A stretch of DNA of 64,000 nt from Arbacia lixula (lineage: Eukaryota; Echinodermata; Echinoidea; Arbacioida; Arbaciidae), in assembly GCA_963669155.1 (NCBI GenBank), contig OZ022591.1, positions 7,657,661 to 7,721,660 of the forward strand. The letters are read 5' to 3'. The translations under genes were made by a program, and so were the position numbers. The notes below the pieces were generated by a model that was not told where the DNA came from, did no database searches, and saw only the letters and a list, made by a program, of their open reading frames with translations. Below, in pieces: positions 12,431 to 25,400 of the stretch. Numbering within the stretch: position 1 is the stretch's first letter; each line of letters starts with the position of its first letter.

Positions 12431-12643
12431 TATATATACGTACACTGACTGACACGGATGTGTGTATCAAGACAAAAGTAACAACTAATATATTGGATGT
12501 ATTGTTTAATGTTAGGATAGAAAGTTGGGATCTCCAGGTGTTCTGACCAACACTTAGTTTTAATAGATTGCCTTGCTTTTTTGTGCAAGTTGTGCATTTT
12601 TGTGGCATCAATATTCCACTGAAAAGAGCAACAAATTAACAGC

Positions 12644-15541
12644 ATGCCCAGACGATGGACCAGCAGCAGCGCAGGGAATCTGACGGACCAGGAGGTTTCT
12701 GAGAAGCTGGTGTTACTTGTGCAACAAAATCCAACTCTCTATGATTCCCAGTCACTCTATCATAAAGACCCCAAAGCCGCTGCGAATGGTTGGAAGCATA
12801 TCGCTGAGGAGTTGGATATTCCTTACCTAACAGGTATGTGAAACATTAGACAGGAATAACCGTCTCATTCGGGGCATTCTTTAATCGAAATTACATTTTT
12901 GGACATACCCCCGATGTTCAGAGGAGCCAGATGCAATCTCAGCGGATCCAATGTCCTACTCTCCCTACAGTCCCAGAGACTGATTTTTCCGTCTAGTGAA
13001 ACATGAGCTGTCAAACTAGTAATTAGTATTATGAAATGTTGATTAAATTCCAGTGTTCCACACCAGACAAAATGAAGGGATGTTCTAAAAAAATTTCTGT
13101 TTATTAATTACAAACAGTTCATTTAGGTCTTGGTCGAAGGTTTAACGGCATAGAATTATCAGGAGAGGTTACACTTACAGTACCTTGAGTGCTATACATA
13201 CACCATCAGCCATGTCAGCACTGAACACTGAGCTTGAAAACTTTGATAGCGCGAACATATGTGCACTTGATCGATATGCTAGCTCGTCTCCAGTCAAGAT
13301 TGATTGTATTCTGGCCGGTTTGCAACTTGAAAAAGGCAAATGATGTGTGCTTTTATAAAAAGTTTAATATGACTCTGGTCAACCTTTGACATTCATATTT
13401 CATAGTCAACTACTAAACACAGCCCTAGATCGTAGCGTAGATATAGTGTAAAGAGATTTTGTAATTATGGTTTTTGCCCTATTTCTTTATTTTTTTTAAA
13501 ATTGAGTGTTCGATTAGAGATTAAAAAACAAAGTTTTTGTGAGGAGATACAAGAGGAAATATTTCCTATAAACATAATGAACATGGTCTATTTACTAACT
13601 TTATTCTAGCGGAATGGTCCTTACGTCGGACAACTCATGAACATTAATGAGTCAGATTAAGTGAGGCTCTTCGTTATTTGTTTCCATTTGTTGTGTCTTG
13701 ATCCATGAACTAGAAAGAGCTTGCGTGGTTTAAGTCGCTGCCCGGTAAGCAGTAGATGGCAGGTTAAAATCCTGTCTGGTTCCAAGATTTTTTTTCTGAC
13801 TTGTTTTTCATTCATTTACAGGATAGAGCATGCTACCCCTACTGCCGGGTGTATGCCTAAAATTTCTTTGTAAAATAACTTTATTCTTGTTTTCCATTGG
13901 ACTTCATACAGCAGCGGAGGTGAGAACTCGCTGGCGCACCTTACGTGATACCTACGTCAAAAGGAAGAGAAACGCTGTCAATGGAAGGCCTCAAACCCCC
14001 TGGAGGTACACCAACATCCTCAGCTTCCTGGACCCGTGTATCAATGGACCAGCACGATGGTAGGATTTTTTTTTCTTGATTTCATTCCCTTTTTCAATAC
14101 AAGTTAAACACAAAAGATTAATTCAAACGAATGCATAGCAAATTATTATACTTACAGGGGTAAATATTCTCACACTCTCACGCTGACCTTAGATAATCCA
14201 CATATTCAAACTCCACACCATGATCTCCGAAAACCAGAGAAAGTATAAATAGAAGGTTAGCAAAATTATACAGTATGTGCAGTTATTATCAAGTGAACAC
14301 TTATCATACAAATACTGAAACACATGATTTTTCTTCATTTAAATTTTAATGTACACAAAATATTCTGTGTGCTACATCTAAAATTAAAAAAAAAATAGGA
14401 TGGAAAATTAGATATTTGAACTTTGCAATGTTAAAGAGAAAGACCTTATCACCTTGAAATAGATATGTTCTAATCTTTTTGTGTTTTTGCTTGTTCATCA
14501 TTCTTTCAGCTCTGGTAACATTTTAGAAGATGTCCTGGAGAGATTGTCCGAGGAAGAAGGGTGGACAGATACCAAGGAAAATATCAGGTATGTCCTGTAA
14601 TATTGATGTTCCTCTCCTGAGATTCTATAGAACACTTTGATGATAATATGATATGATAATCATAGCTTCACAAACCTTTTCAGGAAAAGCAAAAAACTAT
14701 CCAAGTTTCTGTTTGAAACACCTCATGTCATATTAATCATATTGTACATTCATATACCATATTACTCCTGTTAGTGATATGCTGTTCACCTCAGTGCTGT
14801 AGGGTGGGGCATGATGTACGTTGTTGCAGTCTGGTATCTCTAGGCTACAAGAATTCGATATCTCACTCTAATTTATACCTTTTTAAGTCAGTTTCCAGTC
14901 CTTATATCGTGGTATTTACAATTTTTGTTTCTTTGTTTGTATGACAATAGGGCTACCCTTCAATAAATAGATAATCTATTAGCTAAGAATCCAAATGATC
15001 ATCTCTATGCAGAATCACTGCAGTGGAGGAGGAGGATGGTACCGAGCAGCCCAGCCCAGCCCCGTCAGACAACTCCTTTGCCAATGCAGGAAATACCAAC
15101 ATGGACACGCCCTCTCCTCCTTCTGCCCCTCCTACCAGGACCTTTCCACTCTACCCTGCACCCCCCGTGGTCAAGAAGAGGAAGGTGGGGGAGGAGGCGC
15201 TATACGAACCCCACCCCTACCCCCAGGACTTACCTCGAGGCGACCATAGCCGGGCAGAGGCCTGCTATAGGGCAGAGGTGCCGACTCGACATGCGATGGA
15301 CGCATTCTTTGAGTCATGTGCGCTGATGTCCAGAGACCTTCCCAGGATCAAGCAAGGCTGGCTACAGATGCAGGTGTCGACGCTGCTGTATATGGTGGAG
15401 AACAGCGATGATCTTCCCCCGCTGTCCCACACGATGAGTTTCCAACCCCCATGCCCGCAGATGCAAGGTCAGGCAACACAATGTAACACAAAGGAGAGTC
15501 AAGACAGCAACGAGGATGATGAGAACCACACAGCAGAGTGA
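12644..15541 (+). CDS. MADF-BESS domain protein (Adf-1-like DNA-binding factor)
   Basis: Probable sequence-specific DNA-binding transcription regulator of the Adf-1 type. Four exons: 12644-12833, 13912-14059, 14510-14587 and 15013-15541, giving 945 nt and 314 aa with consistent phases. The MADF domain (about residues 16-108) carries the expected aromatic/basic pattern: EKLVLLVQQNPTLYD, GWKHIAEEL, then VRTRWRTLRDTYVKRKR and WRYTNILSFLDP. It is followed by an acidic helix (EDVLERLSEEEGW), a Pro/Ser/Thr-rich linker, a monopartite nuclear localisation motif KKRKV (residues 193-197), and a BESS motif at about 234-268 (DAFFESC...LPRIKQGWLQMQVSTLL), the usual C-terminal protein-interaction module. 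The start ATG at 12644 follows an A-rich context and leaves only about 15 residues before the domain. The exon 2 acceptor is a tandem NAGNAG. The exact paralogue cannot be named. Confidence 0.9.
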
Positions 15542-16998
15542 ACACTTGCCAGTTCCAAAGAGGTCCTAAAAGGACAGTCAGGATATTCTTTCTGCAATAG
15601 CTCTGAAAGAGCTGCTTAGAGAACTAGTTTAAAAAGACAAACAGATTGAATGAGTACTGTGAGAGCCAGAGTATTCCAGACGTTAGCTCTAAAAAGAGCC
15701 GTGTGCTCAACATTTTGAATCTGATTGGCAGATCATTGTCGAGAGTGAGGATTAGAAGAAAGAGCAAAGCTGAAGTTGTACTAATGTGGTGTGTGCCACT
15801 GCTAGTCTGCCATCATGTCAGATGAGGTACCAATTGCATTCCTGCAGGTAAATGTAGGATCGTGCCTTTCATACAACACACCTGACCCTATCACTCTTGC
15901 CAGGATAGGTTTTGAACGTAGTAATGACTTATGGGGCATATTTATAAAAGTAACAATTGCATTTGCTATCCTTTGAGCAATTACATACTATTGTTGCCCT
16001 CAGTGTAACTTGCATGTACTAGTGTGTGATGATCGCACACATGTTTTTATTGGCGGACAAGTTTGTGCATGGTGCTATGTGAAACGAGTAAAACCATGTG
16101 AATATCGAGCGCTCTCTTCAAGAGAGTTGGTTGGACATTAATGGAAGTCACCACGAAGAGAAAACAACTTGGCCGAGACCAACTCATAGGTTTTTATGTT
16201 TCGTATAGTTCCGCACATTTTGTGTGCTTCATGGGAATGATTTTCAACCCATGGGTAAAGAAAATATGTTGTTGACATCCCTGATAGAATGGTTGAAGGA
16301 AGTTGATTTGCATTTTTATGTCAAAATAATAAAAATGTGATGTACAACAGTTGACACTTGACTGTGTGGAGTTTGTTTTACAGTGAAAACACTCAAAAGC
16401 ACACAAATAATAGGTTTTTCAAAAAAGATGCCTATAGACCTTGTAATGCTAACAACTAATTTTGAACATCACAGTCACGTCTCAAGTAGATTAATGATGA
16501 TGTTTTCATGAATATTTTTTGTCAGCTCTATGATCAGATGTGAAATGCTCACTGTTAACACGCAACCAAACAGAGCCTGAGACAGAGAAGGGTTTTCATG
16601 TTGCTTTTGATGTTTAAAATATTCATATTCATTAAATATTCACTTGTGGTCCATGCAATTTTTCACATTATTCAAATTGTATGCAAGAGGCTCGACATAC
16701 TTTATGTAATATTCAGGGAGATCCGATATGGGTATGAAGGGAGGGGAAAAATACCAGAATATCCCATTTCAGAAAGTCTTTGAGTGCAGTACCTGGTAGT
16801 TAAATGTTTACTTGTCTTGTATAACAGTTTTACAATAAAGCAATTTCAAAATGACTACTGGTACCTACGTAAATCTCAGATGCTTCATTTGTATCACTTA
16901 GATTCACCTCATTCCTTCCCTGTAAAAACATATCTTAGCCTTCACCATATCAAGTTCATGAAAGTATTGTTTCTGAGTAGTTGATTATACCACATGTA
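15542..16998 (+). other. Probable 3' UTR and downstream region of the MADF-BESS gene
   Basis: Non-coding. A canonical AATAAA lies at 16834-16839, and another at 17612-17617 beyond the palindromic MITE. Either could serve as polyadenylation signal; the first would give a 3' UTR of about 1.3 kb. No further exon is seen. Confidence 0.4.
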
Positions 16999-17220
16999 CA
17001 CTACAGCTCAAAGGAATTGGCATAGGGGAAGGGAAAGGGGAGGAGCCTCAGTTTTAAACCACGGTATATCTTGTCCAGTTCAGCATGAAGCACGATGCTT
17101 TAGCCTAAAAAGCATTGTGTTTCATGCTGAACTGGACAAAATATACCGTGGTTTAAAACTGAGGCTCCTTCCCTTTCTTCCCTTTCCCTTTCCCTATGCT
17201 AATTCCTTTGAGCTGGAGTG
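16999..17220. mobile_element. Palindromic foldback MITE, copy 1
   Basis: A 222-bp nearly perfect palindrome flanked by TA on both sides. The outer arm begins CACTACAGCTCAAAGGAATT and carries GGGAAAGGG blocks, TTTTAAACCACGGTATAT and CAGTTCAGCATGAA. The centre is CTTTAGCCTAAAAAGCA. The second half is the reverse complement with few mismatches. The TA flanks suggest mobilisation by a Tc1/mariner transposase. No coding capacity. Confidence 0.93.
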
Positions 17221-20200
17221 TAGGTCCTATTTTTGTTTGATTTCATGATACCAGGAAAAAATAATCTCAAAATTATAAAATTGTTGAAATGGAACAGAAT
17301 CTGGACCTTGTGGTGATCACAGCATGGTACCATTACTTCACCTTCAGCTACGTTTTTCTAGTCCACATTATCACTTCATAAACATCTATTCTTGCCATGT
17401 ACATATTGCTTGGATAGACATGGATTGAGACGAAAGAGTTCAATTCTTTTGCAATGATAACTTAAATTTCTGTTTTAAAATAATAGAATTATGTTACCGT
17501 CATCAAAATCATTTTGTCCAATATGGTCAGATGATTGATACATTTTATTCAACAGGATTTGTATATACATGTACAGTATAATTATACATTTATATGTGTT
17601 TTTTATTATGAAATAAAACTTATGATTGAAATTAGTCAATCAGCACAGAATTACATATGTTTATATACGACCAGCATACTTTTGTAAATGCTCTGTTTTG
17701 TATTGTTTCTTCAGAGAATGCATTATACCAATGGTGGAGGTTTGCAGTTATTGATTTATTGCAATTTTGTTTTCTGATAGTACCATACATGGCTGGGTTT
17801 GTTTGTATTGAGTCATACATTTTAATTGCTTTTTTTGACCAAGGCCATCTGCTACTACGTGAAGTGCTGCACAGAATACAATCCATAATTGTGATACACA
17901 GTACACACCACACCATACACAAACAATGCTGATATGAACTGTAAAAAAATAGGTAGAAAAAAAGCTCTATCACAGCAGTAATACCTTCTAGTACCTGAAG
18001 AAATGAAGAGGCAAACAAAAGTATTAACACTTTATGGTTCACTCTCACACTTTAGCACAAGTAATATGTGCAAATGTTATCGAGCAGCATTTGATGTACC
18101 ACACTACAGTTTTACCCACACTTTTCTGGTTCAAAACCCAGAATTTTTGCACAAATGATGTATGTTACAGCAGACACGTCAGATTCAACTTAAATCAAAT
18201 ATCTATTTTCATTTCTTGAAAAAGGCAACCCTTTTAAGTATGTGCACATCCTGGCAATCCTGGTTTGAGGGGTGTAAATTAGTTTCGGTAGCTAACTTTA
18301 GCTTGGGCCCTCGTACTCGAGTAATGTCTGACAAGCCAAAAGGGTCAACATTGAATAACATAAGGATTCCCTCGCTGTTGTTTGCAACCTAAAAAATGTA
18401 GATCCCTAAGACCCAGGTTCTACATTCATGATACCCTTCTATCCTAGTTTGCTACTAAAAATCCATGAATGTGATTGCATTTTAGTTACTATCTTGGCTA
18501 AAGTACGGTGTCATGAATGGCTCTAGGGGAGTCTTTCACCGAGCCTTTCGTAAGGTTGTGCTAAATCAAATTCTCAATGATTTTGATTCCCATCAGTTGA
18601 AATCTGATCTTTGTAAATTAACATTTCTGTTAACAATTGTCTGGATGGAAAGTTTATGATTCGTCAAATTTGATTAAGATTGTAGGAGATTAACTCCTAT
18701 GTTAAAACAGGAACACATTGAAGTATCTGATTTATCACAAGAACGGGTCACCAGTCGTGTGTAAAGTCAATTGTAGCTTATGAACAGCTCGGTGAAACAA
18801 CCCCCAGGACTGCCCAAACTCTTTTTACAGACCTCTTTGTGTACTGTTTGTGGAGTGGTAGTGTACGTGTCAGCGTGTGATCAGACTCTTCACAATGGAG
18901 AGTGGTATGTAAGAAGGAAATACTGGTAGTCCTCTGCCATTGTTGAGGTATGTTCAAGCTAGATGAATTGTATGGATGCAAGAGTGTGCAATGAGTATTC
19001 TAGATGTATTCCTGGCCAATATAGGATTTCAGTTCTAATGCTAGGATATGGATGGAAATAAGAAATATAATAAAATACATACTGGTAGATTATTGTTTGA
19101 ATTTAAGTATGTCTAATAGTTATTAAAGATGCATTCATCTAAAACAGGATTGAAATTTTAATGCCCGCGGGTATGAATTATCTACATATAGTTTGAATAC
19201 ATATACATATACATATACATATATTAGAAACATTGATCTTGAATGATAAAGCAGTTTGTTTCCCATGAGGGTTAATTATGCATGCATGCTTGCCTTGAAT
19301 TTGTTTGTTGGTTGTTATTAAAATGTATTTATGGATTTTTCCATGCCAATAATCTGGTTGCTTGCAAGCCTGATGATGTCATTGAATAGGTTCACCTCAT
19401 GAGGAAAATATATTTTTTTTCATATAGGGTCTATTGTTACGAATTGCACGAATGTCCTTGAATTGGTTGTAAGAAAGAAAAGACATTCAGCGTACGTAGA
19501 ATGGGCATTCAAATTTCATCTTTGTGCTCATATAGGCTTGACGAATCAGGGGTATTCTTTCATTGCGATTGGAAGGAACGCACCGTGGCGTGCTCTGTGT
19601 GTGCAAGCATTGGTAATATGAGTTCCGCTATGATGACTCTACCTGAGTGGTAATACTCACATCCTGCCTAACCTGACCCATCTTTGTCTATCCTTTCCCA
19701 GGCGCAGTGCTCTGTTGTCATTGGGTCGACTGACTAGGGCTGTTGGCGGTCGTTCCTGTATACTTGGACTATAGATACGGCCTATGGCTTTGAGGTAACA
19801 TACATTTTTTCCCCCTTTGTCTTTGATATTGTGAATGAGATTAAGTAGTTTTAACCCATTGCTTATGGTTTGGTTAGGATGTCAAAATGCGCCATGGAAC
19901 TGCAATAATTAAAGGAGTGTGGCTTAATTGCCTTTGTAAGGAATTTAAAGTTTATTCATAGCTTGTTGTTTTTTTGTCCGTTCAGCGGATAGGCTGCTTA
20001 CAGTGCTGTGCTGAGTATCTGAGTAGAGATTATAGCCACAGCCAGCAAATTTGCATGCTCAGTAAAGAATGAGTTAATGATATTTTGTGAGAATAATTGT
20101 TCTTGTCTGTTTTGTTTTATTTATGTGAAATGAGTCTTTGTGTGTTAAATTTGATCTATTGTGGTGAAGAAGATCATGATACTTGTTTAGTATGTTAACA

Positions 20201-20311
20201 AAATGAACTCTGCATTTCAAGTTTAAAAAAAAAGATTGATGGGAAGATATGTAAGTAGACGGATAGATTGATTTGTAGATATGGAGGGAAAGATATATAC
20301 AGTGTAGGGAG

Positions 20312-20334
20312 GAGAGAGAGAGAGAGAGAGAGAA

Positions 20335-20392
<58 letters not shown>
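20312..20392. repeat. (GA)n microsatellite
   Basis: Nearly uninterrupted GA repeat of about 80 bp. It accounts for a 140-codon Ser/Leu frame on the minus strand. Confidence 0.95.
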
Positions 20393-20393
<1 letters not shown>

Positions 20394-21786
20394 AGAAGGA
20401 GATATATGTAGGTAAATGGATGATGTACTGTAGACAGATATATGAATATATTGAAAGATGATAGTATCATAAATGAATACATGTATATGTATGTATAAGA
20501 TTTAGATGTACATGTAAGAAATGAAGAAAAGATAGGTTCATGTATGTATAAGCAAAGCCCTTTATGCACAGAGTTTAGCCAACTCAGTTTCAATAGGTAG
20601 CAGTAGCACCATGGCACATGTCAAGCAAGTACATGTGGATAACCAGGAAGGTGTTAGAACTGGAGTCGGAACGAAGAGTAATTTATTCATATACCAGTCG
20701 CGATCATTGATACCACAATAGAATATTTTACGCGTTTGGTTCTTTGATCCAGTGATGACCGCCGCCAAATATGCAAGACAAATATTGGATGCATTTAGAG
20801 GAATATACAATCTGCATGCGCAGAAGATTTCAGAACCACTTCATGTACTGAAGTACATGTGCAGTAGTAGTACATCTTATAATGATACGAATCTGTGAAT
20901 TTCAGATTATATTGTTGCGTCGTTTTTGTGATAAATCAAGAATACTGTAGAAAACATGTCAGAAAAATGCCTCAATATCGCACATTGGGCAATCATATTT
21001 CCTTACAAATATCTTGTAAATCGTTTATTGAGTGTTTCACCTTCCATGGAAACAACGTCGATTTCGTGTCCGGAGATGTCCGAAAACGTTACGGACCAAA
21101 TTCTTTCTACAATTTTAACAAAATTTCCCTTCGCTCACCTCCAAACTAATTCCCAGTGTGTGTAATAAGATCAGCTATGAACTCCCAGCGAAGGCTGAAC
21201 GGTTGACATATTTCTCAAAACAGATTTTCTTTTGTTATTCAGAGGAAGGCACTGCCTCATTAGAAATACAGCGTATTGTTTAAAACACCTGAATGTCTTG
21301 AATTTTTATGAGGCGGTGGTCATCATGGATCAAAGGAAGTCTATCCGAGCGCAGTCCATCCATGATAGGTCCATGGGATAACAAAGGAATATATGCACAA
21401 CGTTGGCCAAACTCTGTCTATAAAGGGCTCTGCACTGTCAACTAGTGTACAAAATAGATTGATAGATATATATGTATGTAGATAGATAGAAGAATAAATA
21501 GATCCACAGATACATTGACATATTATTGATAGAAGGATCTGGATATCTACAGCGAAAAAAGACATGGGTAGATATATTGATAGATAGACTATGATAATGA
21601 TATTGATTTTATTATATGTACCCAGGGTAGCCTCATCAGTAAGAACACTGCTTTTAGCGAGGGCCTTGCATTATTACCCCAGTCACTGGATCAAAGGATC
21701 CTACTTAGGATCTCTCCTAGGCCTTGGTACAGTGTAGATATTTGGATTAATATGTTTTGCTGAAAAACACAAGAGGGGCAGCTCCT

Positions 21787-21946
21787 GGGCCCTGTTGCAT
21801 AAAACTTACCATTGATGGTAACTTTGCTACCAATGTCAACTTCCATGGATTACCTTTAATTTGATTGGCTATTGAGCGATGTCACCATGGTAGTTACCAT
21901 TGATGGCAAACTTACTATTAATGGTTAGTTTTATGCAACGGGGCCC
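21787..21946. mobile_element. 'GGGCCCTGTTGCATAAAA' inverted-repeat MITE, copy a
   Basis: A 160-bp element. The left end GGGCCCTGTTGCATAAAACT and the right end AGTTTTATGCAACGGGGCCC are reverse complements. Internally, TTACCATTGATGGTAA-type blocks occur on both sides of a centre containing GATTGGCTATTGAG. No coding capacity. Confidence 0.85.
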
Positions 21947-22434
21947 TGGTTTGGAACCCTGACCCTCCTGATCACGAGTCAAAGGAACAAGGGCACTTCC
22001 ACTGCTAGGATACCAGACATATTATTATCTGCTAATGCAATGCAATTTACTCAGTAGTCCAAAACAGTGCAAACAAGAGCCTTTTTATCATAATGATACT
22101 GATATTGTCCACACTGCCCCTGCACATACAGTGCCTCGCATTGATGCACAGCACTCACCGCAGTTACCAGTACTCAAATAAAGCACAATTATGGTACTCT
22201 ACCTTTAGTAGTATAATGTACACTCTCAGTATTGACTAACTTCAACTGCATGGTTACTCCAATTGAGGCTGTATATGTACTGAGCTATGCATGTTACTTT
22301 TCTCATGGAATAAATTCCTAGTGCTTGGATTTTGTGTCAATTTGACCAGCAGGTGACTCACTGGCAGCAAGGAATTTTAGGTTAGGTTTTAATACATTGA
22401 AGACTGCTCAGGACCAGTAAGGCAAGTCAGCAAG

Positions 22435-25400
22435 ATGACTTCAAATGTAAAGGTACATCAGCAAATTTATTATGCTTTGTAGCATGTAGTGTTCTCTCTT
22501 TCATATTTTGTATCTGCCTTCCTGTCTATCTATATGTTAATGATTTCATCTGTATATTACTTTTTTCTTACCATATCATTGTCTTTGGCATATTCCTCTC
22601 ACTCTCTCTAATTCATTTTTGTCCCTTTCAATACTGGTACCCTTTTTTTTTTTTTTTTTTTTTATCTCTGGTGTGTTTTCTTCTTGTGCTCATTATTTTT
22701 TATTTATGTTTCTCTTTTTGTATTCTCTTTCTCTCTCTTTCCCTCTCTCTTTCCCTCTCATCTTCTCTCTCTATCTCTGTCTCTCTCTCTCTCTCTCCAT
22801 CGCCTTCTCTCTCTCTCTGTCCCACTTTACTGGTCAATCACAAGTCTGTCTGTCTTCTTCCTTTTCTGTCTTTCTCTCTACAATGTTATACTAACTTGTC
22901 AATGCATTGTAATTTTCACTTTTTCCCTATTCAGGACATTTCTAAATTTCGTCTCAGTGGATGTATAGCAGCGACATTTACTCCGATGCATCCAAATGGG
23001 TAAGGAAAATATTTTGTCTACCGGAAGAGTTAATGTTTATATTTTTATGACTTATAACTATGACTTATAATTATGACCAAACTTTAATGGGTCATTCATC
23101 AGCAATAAAGCCTTTACATGAATGATCATTATTGATTTTGAGAATTTGGGCCTAAATGTGACTTTATATTTCCCGTTTTATCTAACCTGTTCTCTCTTTG
23201 CTTTCTTTCATCAGAGATGTGAACTTTGATATACTGGAGGAGTATATGGACAAACTAGTCTCAAATGATGTTTCCTGTGTTTTTGGTAAGGAGCCAGGAT
23301 TTCTGCTTATTCTTTATATTGTTATTCAACTCTTTAAAGCCTGAATTTTATTAAGGTTGTAAGATATTCAAAGAAAAAACTTTCAGATGTTATTAACTTG
23401 ATGTCACCTAATTGGCAATACAACAGTTTTAACAATATCATTGGTCTAGAGTATGTTTAGTGAAGATTTGTTCATGCAAACCAAATTGTCAGATGAGGGC
23501 ATGAATCCTTATCATTTCTGATCTTTACGATCCATTGTGTTAAAAAGTTGGAATTAGGCCAGCAATGTTTTGACATACTCAGCTTACCTGACAACACAAA
23601 ACCTGGATGAACTCATCAATTTACAAGATAAGGTGATAAGGAGAAGAATTTGTTTATACCTTCCACTCTCTTGAATTCCAAATGGTGTCAGGTTTAAAAT
23701 TCAGTCATGCTTTTAACTTGTATGTGTCATATGACAGCTTATGATTTAGATAATCAGATACAATGTTGTACAAAGTACAAACTATCAATGTTGAGAAACT
23801 TAATCTTAGCTGGTTTGATCATGTGGTCATCAGTGAGTGCATTGTTCAGTTAACTTCATGTGCCTTCCTCACATTTTTTTTTATCTTAATCCTGTGCACA
23901 CCATTCTATTATTGCAGGAGAGTGTCCCTTAATCATTGTGTTATGGACAAGGCATGTGATAATCATATCAAAGCAATGAAGTACATAGTTAGCTTTGAAA
24001 GGAAACATTAGCTATAATCCATCCAAGAATGCCATTGTTCTTGTAAAAGCTCTTACAAAATTCAAGCTGTAACATGTTTCAGTTTGCCTATACACCCCAG
24101 GCTTCTCGATGTGTGTAAGTAGGTAAATATTATTTCTTGCCCTGCACAAACAATACAGCTGACATCCCTGTTTATGGTGCTCAAAGTTTTTTTACCCCAT
24201 TTTTGTAAGCATTATTTATGATATCGTAAACAAGTAATGAAAATGAGTACAATTAGTAATTGCATCCCTGTTTTTGTTTTTCACATTTTTCAACCCTATG
24301 ATTGAATATGTTATTGGTGATTTATTTTTTATTGTGATGATGATAAAAATTTCATCACTGTTTTTATTTTCTAGTTGTATTAACACCACAATCAGAAGCA
24401 TTAATTTTTATATTTGTGATTTTAATGATGATAATCATAATCAAACTAGTTAGGATTTGTAACTGACATCTCGGCTTGTTGTTTTCAAAGTTTTTGTTCC
24501 TCATAATTGGAAGCATTATGATCATAATAATGATTGTATTAATTATCATATTTCAATACTTAATATGTAATTTTCAGTAAATGGGACGACCGGGGAGGGC
24601 TTGTCTATGACGATAGCAGAGAGGAAAGCCCTGGCCGAGAAGTGGATCACTCTGGGAAAGACAAGGTAAAACCGTCCAACCCAATCTTGTAGAATAGTGG
24701 TCACATAATTTGACTTCTCCTTAGAATATGTGAATATGGCCTTAAGATATAAGCTCATTCATTATCAGGGTCTTTTGCATTGTAAAAAACAAGATAATCA
24801 TCTGGCTTTCAAATTGCACGTAACAGCATCAGTATCAGTACAACATTAGTAACATCAGTTTAGAGCAATAATTGTACACATGTGCACAAGTTTGACTTAC
24901 AGTTTTCCAGTATGTTGCCAAGATTTGGTGATAATGTCACCTTTATTTTTGTTGGAAAAATCTGTACAACTGTGATACATATGACAAAGCAAAATCATTT
25001 AATTCACATTGGGCAGGAATTTAAACTGGTACTAGTTCATTTGATGACACTCTTAATATTTGTAATGGGCAACCAATACAGAATTGACAGTTGATTGATT
25101 AGGTATTCTTGTCCATTAAAGTGAAAACAGAGAATTGAGAGATGATAAGTTGGGTACTATTGGTCATAAAAACATGCATTTATAAATTCTTGTCTTTGTG
25201 TGACAGGTTTCAAGCTGTAATAATTCATGTTGGGGCTACCTGCTTAAAAGACATACAAGACCTGGTAAGAACGATCAGATTGCTTTAGTCTTTCCATGAT
25301 TCTGTCTTCACTTGACATATTTCTTTTATCCTTTAAGATTTGAGCTGAGGCCTGAATTTGTTTGTCGCTTTATGACCTTTTATATATTTGTACTTTTTGC

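Larger units (their letters stand above)
17223..22434. other. Intergenic region upstream of NPL
   Basis: No recognisable coding exon. It holds an (ATACAT)n run near 19199-19224, a long (GA)n at 20312-20390, and a 'GGGCCCTG' inverted-repeat element at 21787-21946. A 5' UTR exon of NPL may lie here but could not be located with confidence. Confidence 0.5.

Noticed and set aside
13725..13790. tRNA-like stretch with a B-box-like GGTTAAAATCC
   Set aside because: No convincing A box or cloverleaf; at most a decayed tRNA-derived SINE.
13830..13911. Upstream in-frame extension of MADF exon 2 (MLPLLPG...)
   Set aside because: It is intron; joining exon 1 at 12833 gives a continuous MADF domain, whereas the extension would split it.
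19780..19793. ATGGCTTTGAG/GT as the NPL first coding exon
   Set aside because: Its phase (2) does not match the exon at 22935, which must be entered in phase 0; the short exon at 22435 fits.
20195..20617. 140-codon minus-strand frame rich in Ser/Leu
   Set aside because: Produced by the (GA)n microsatellite; no domain, no splice context.
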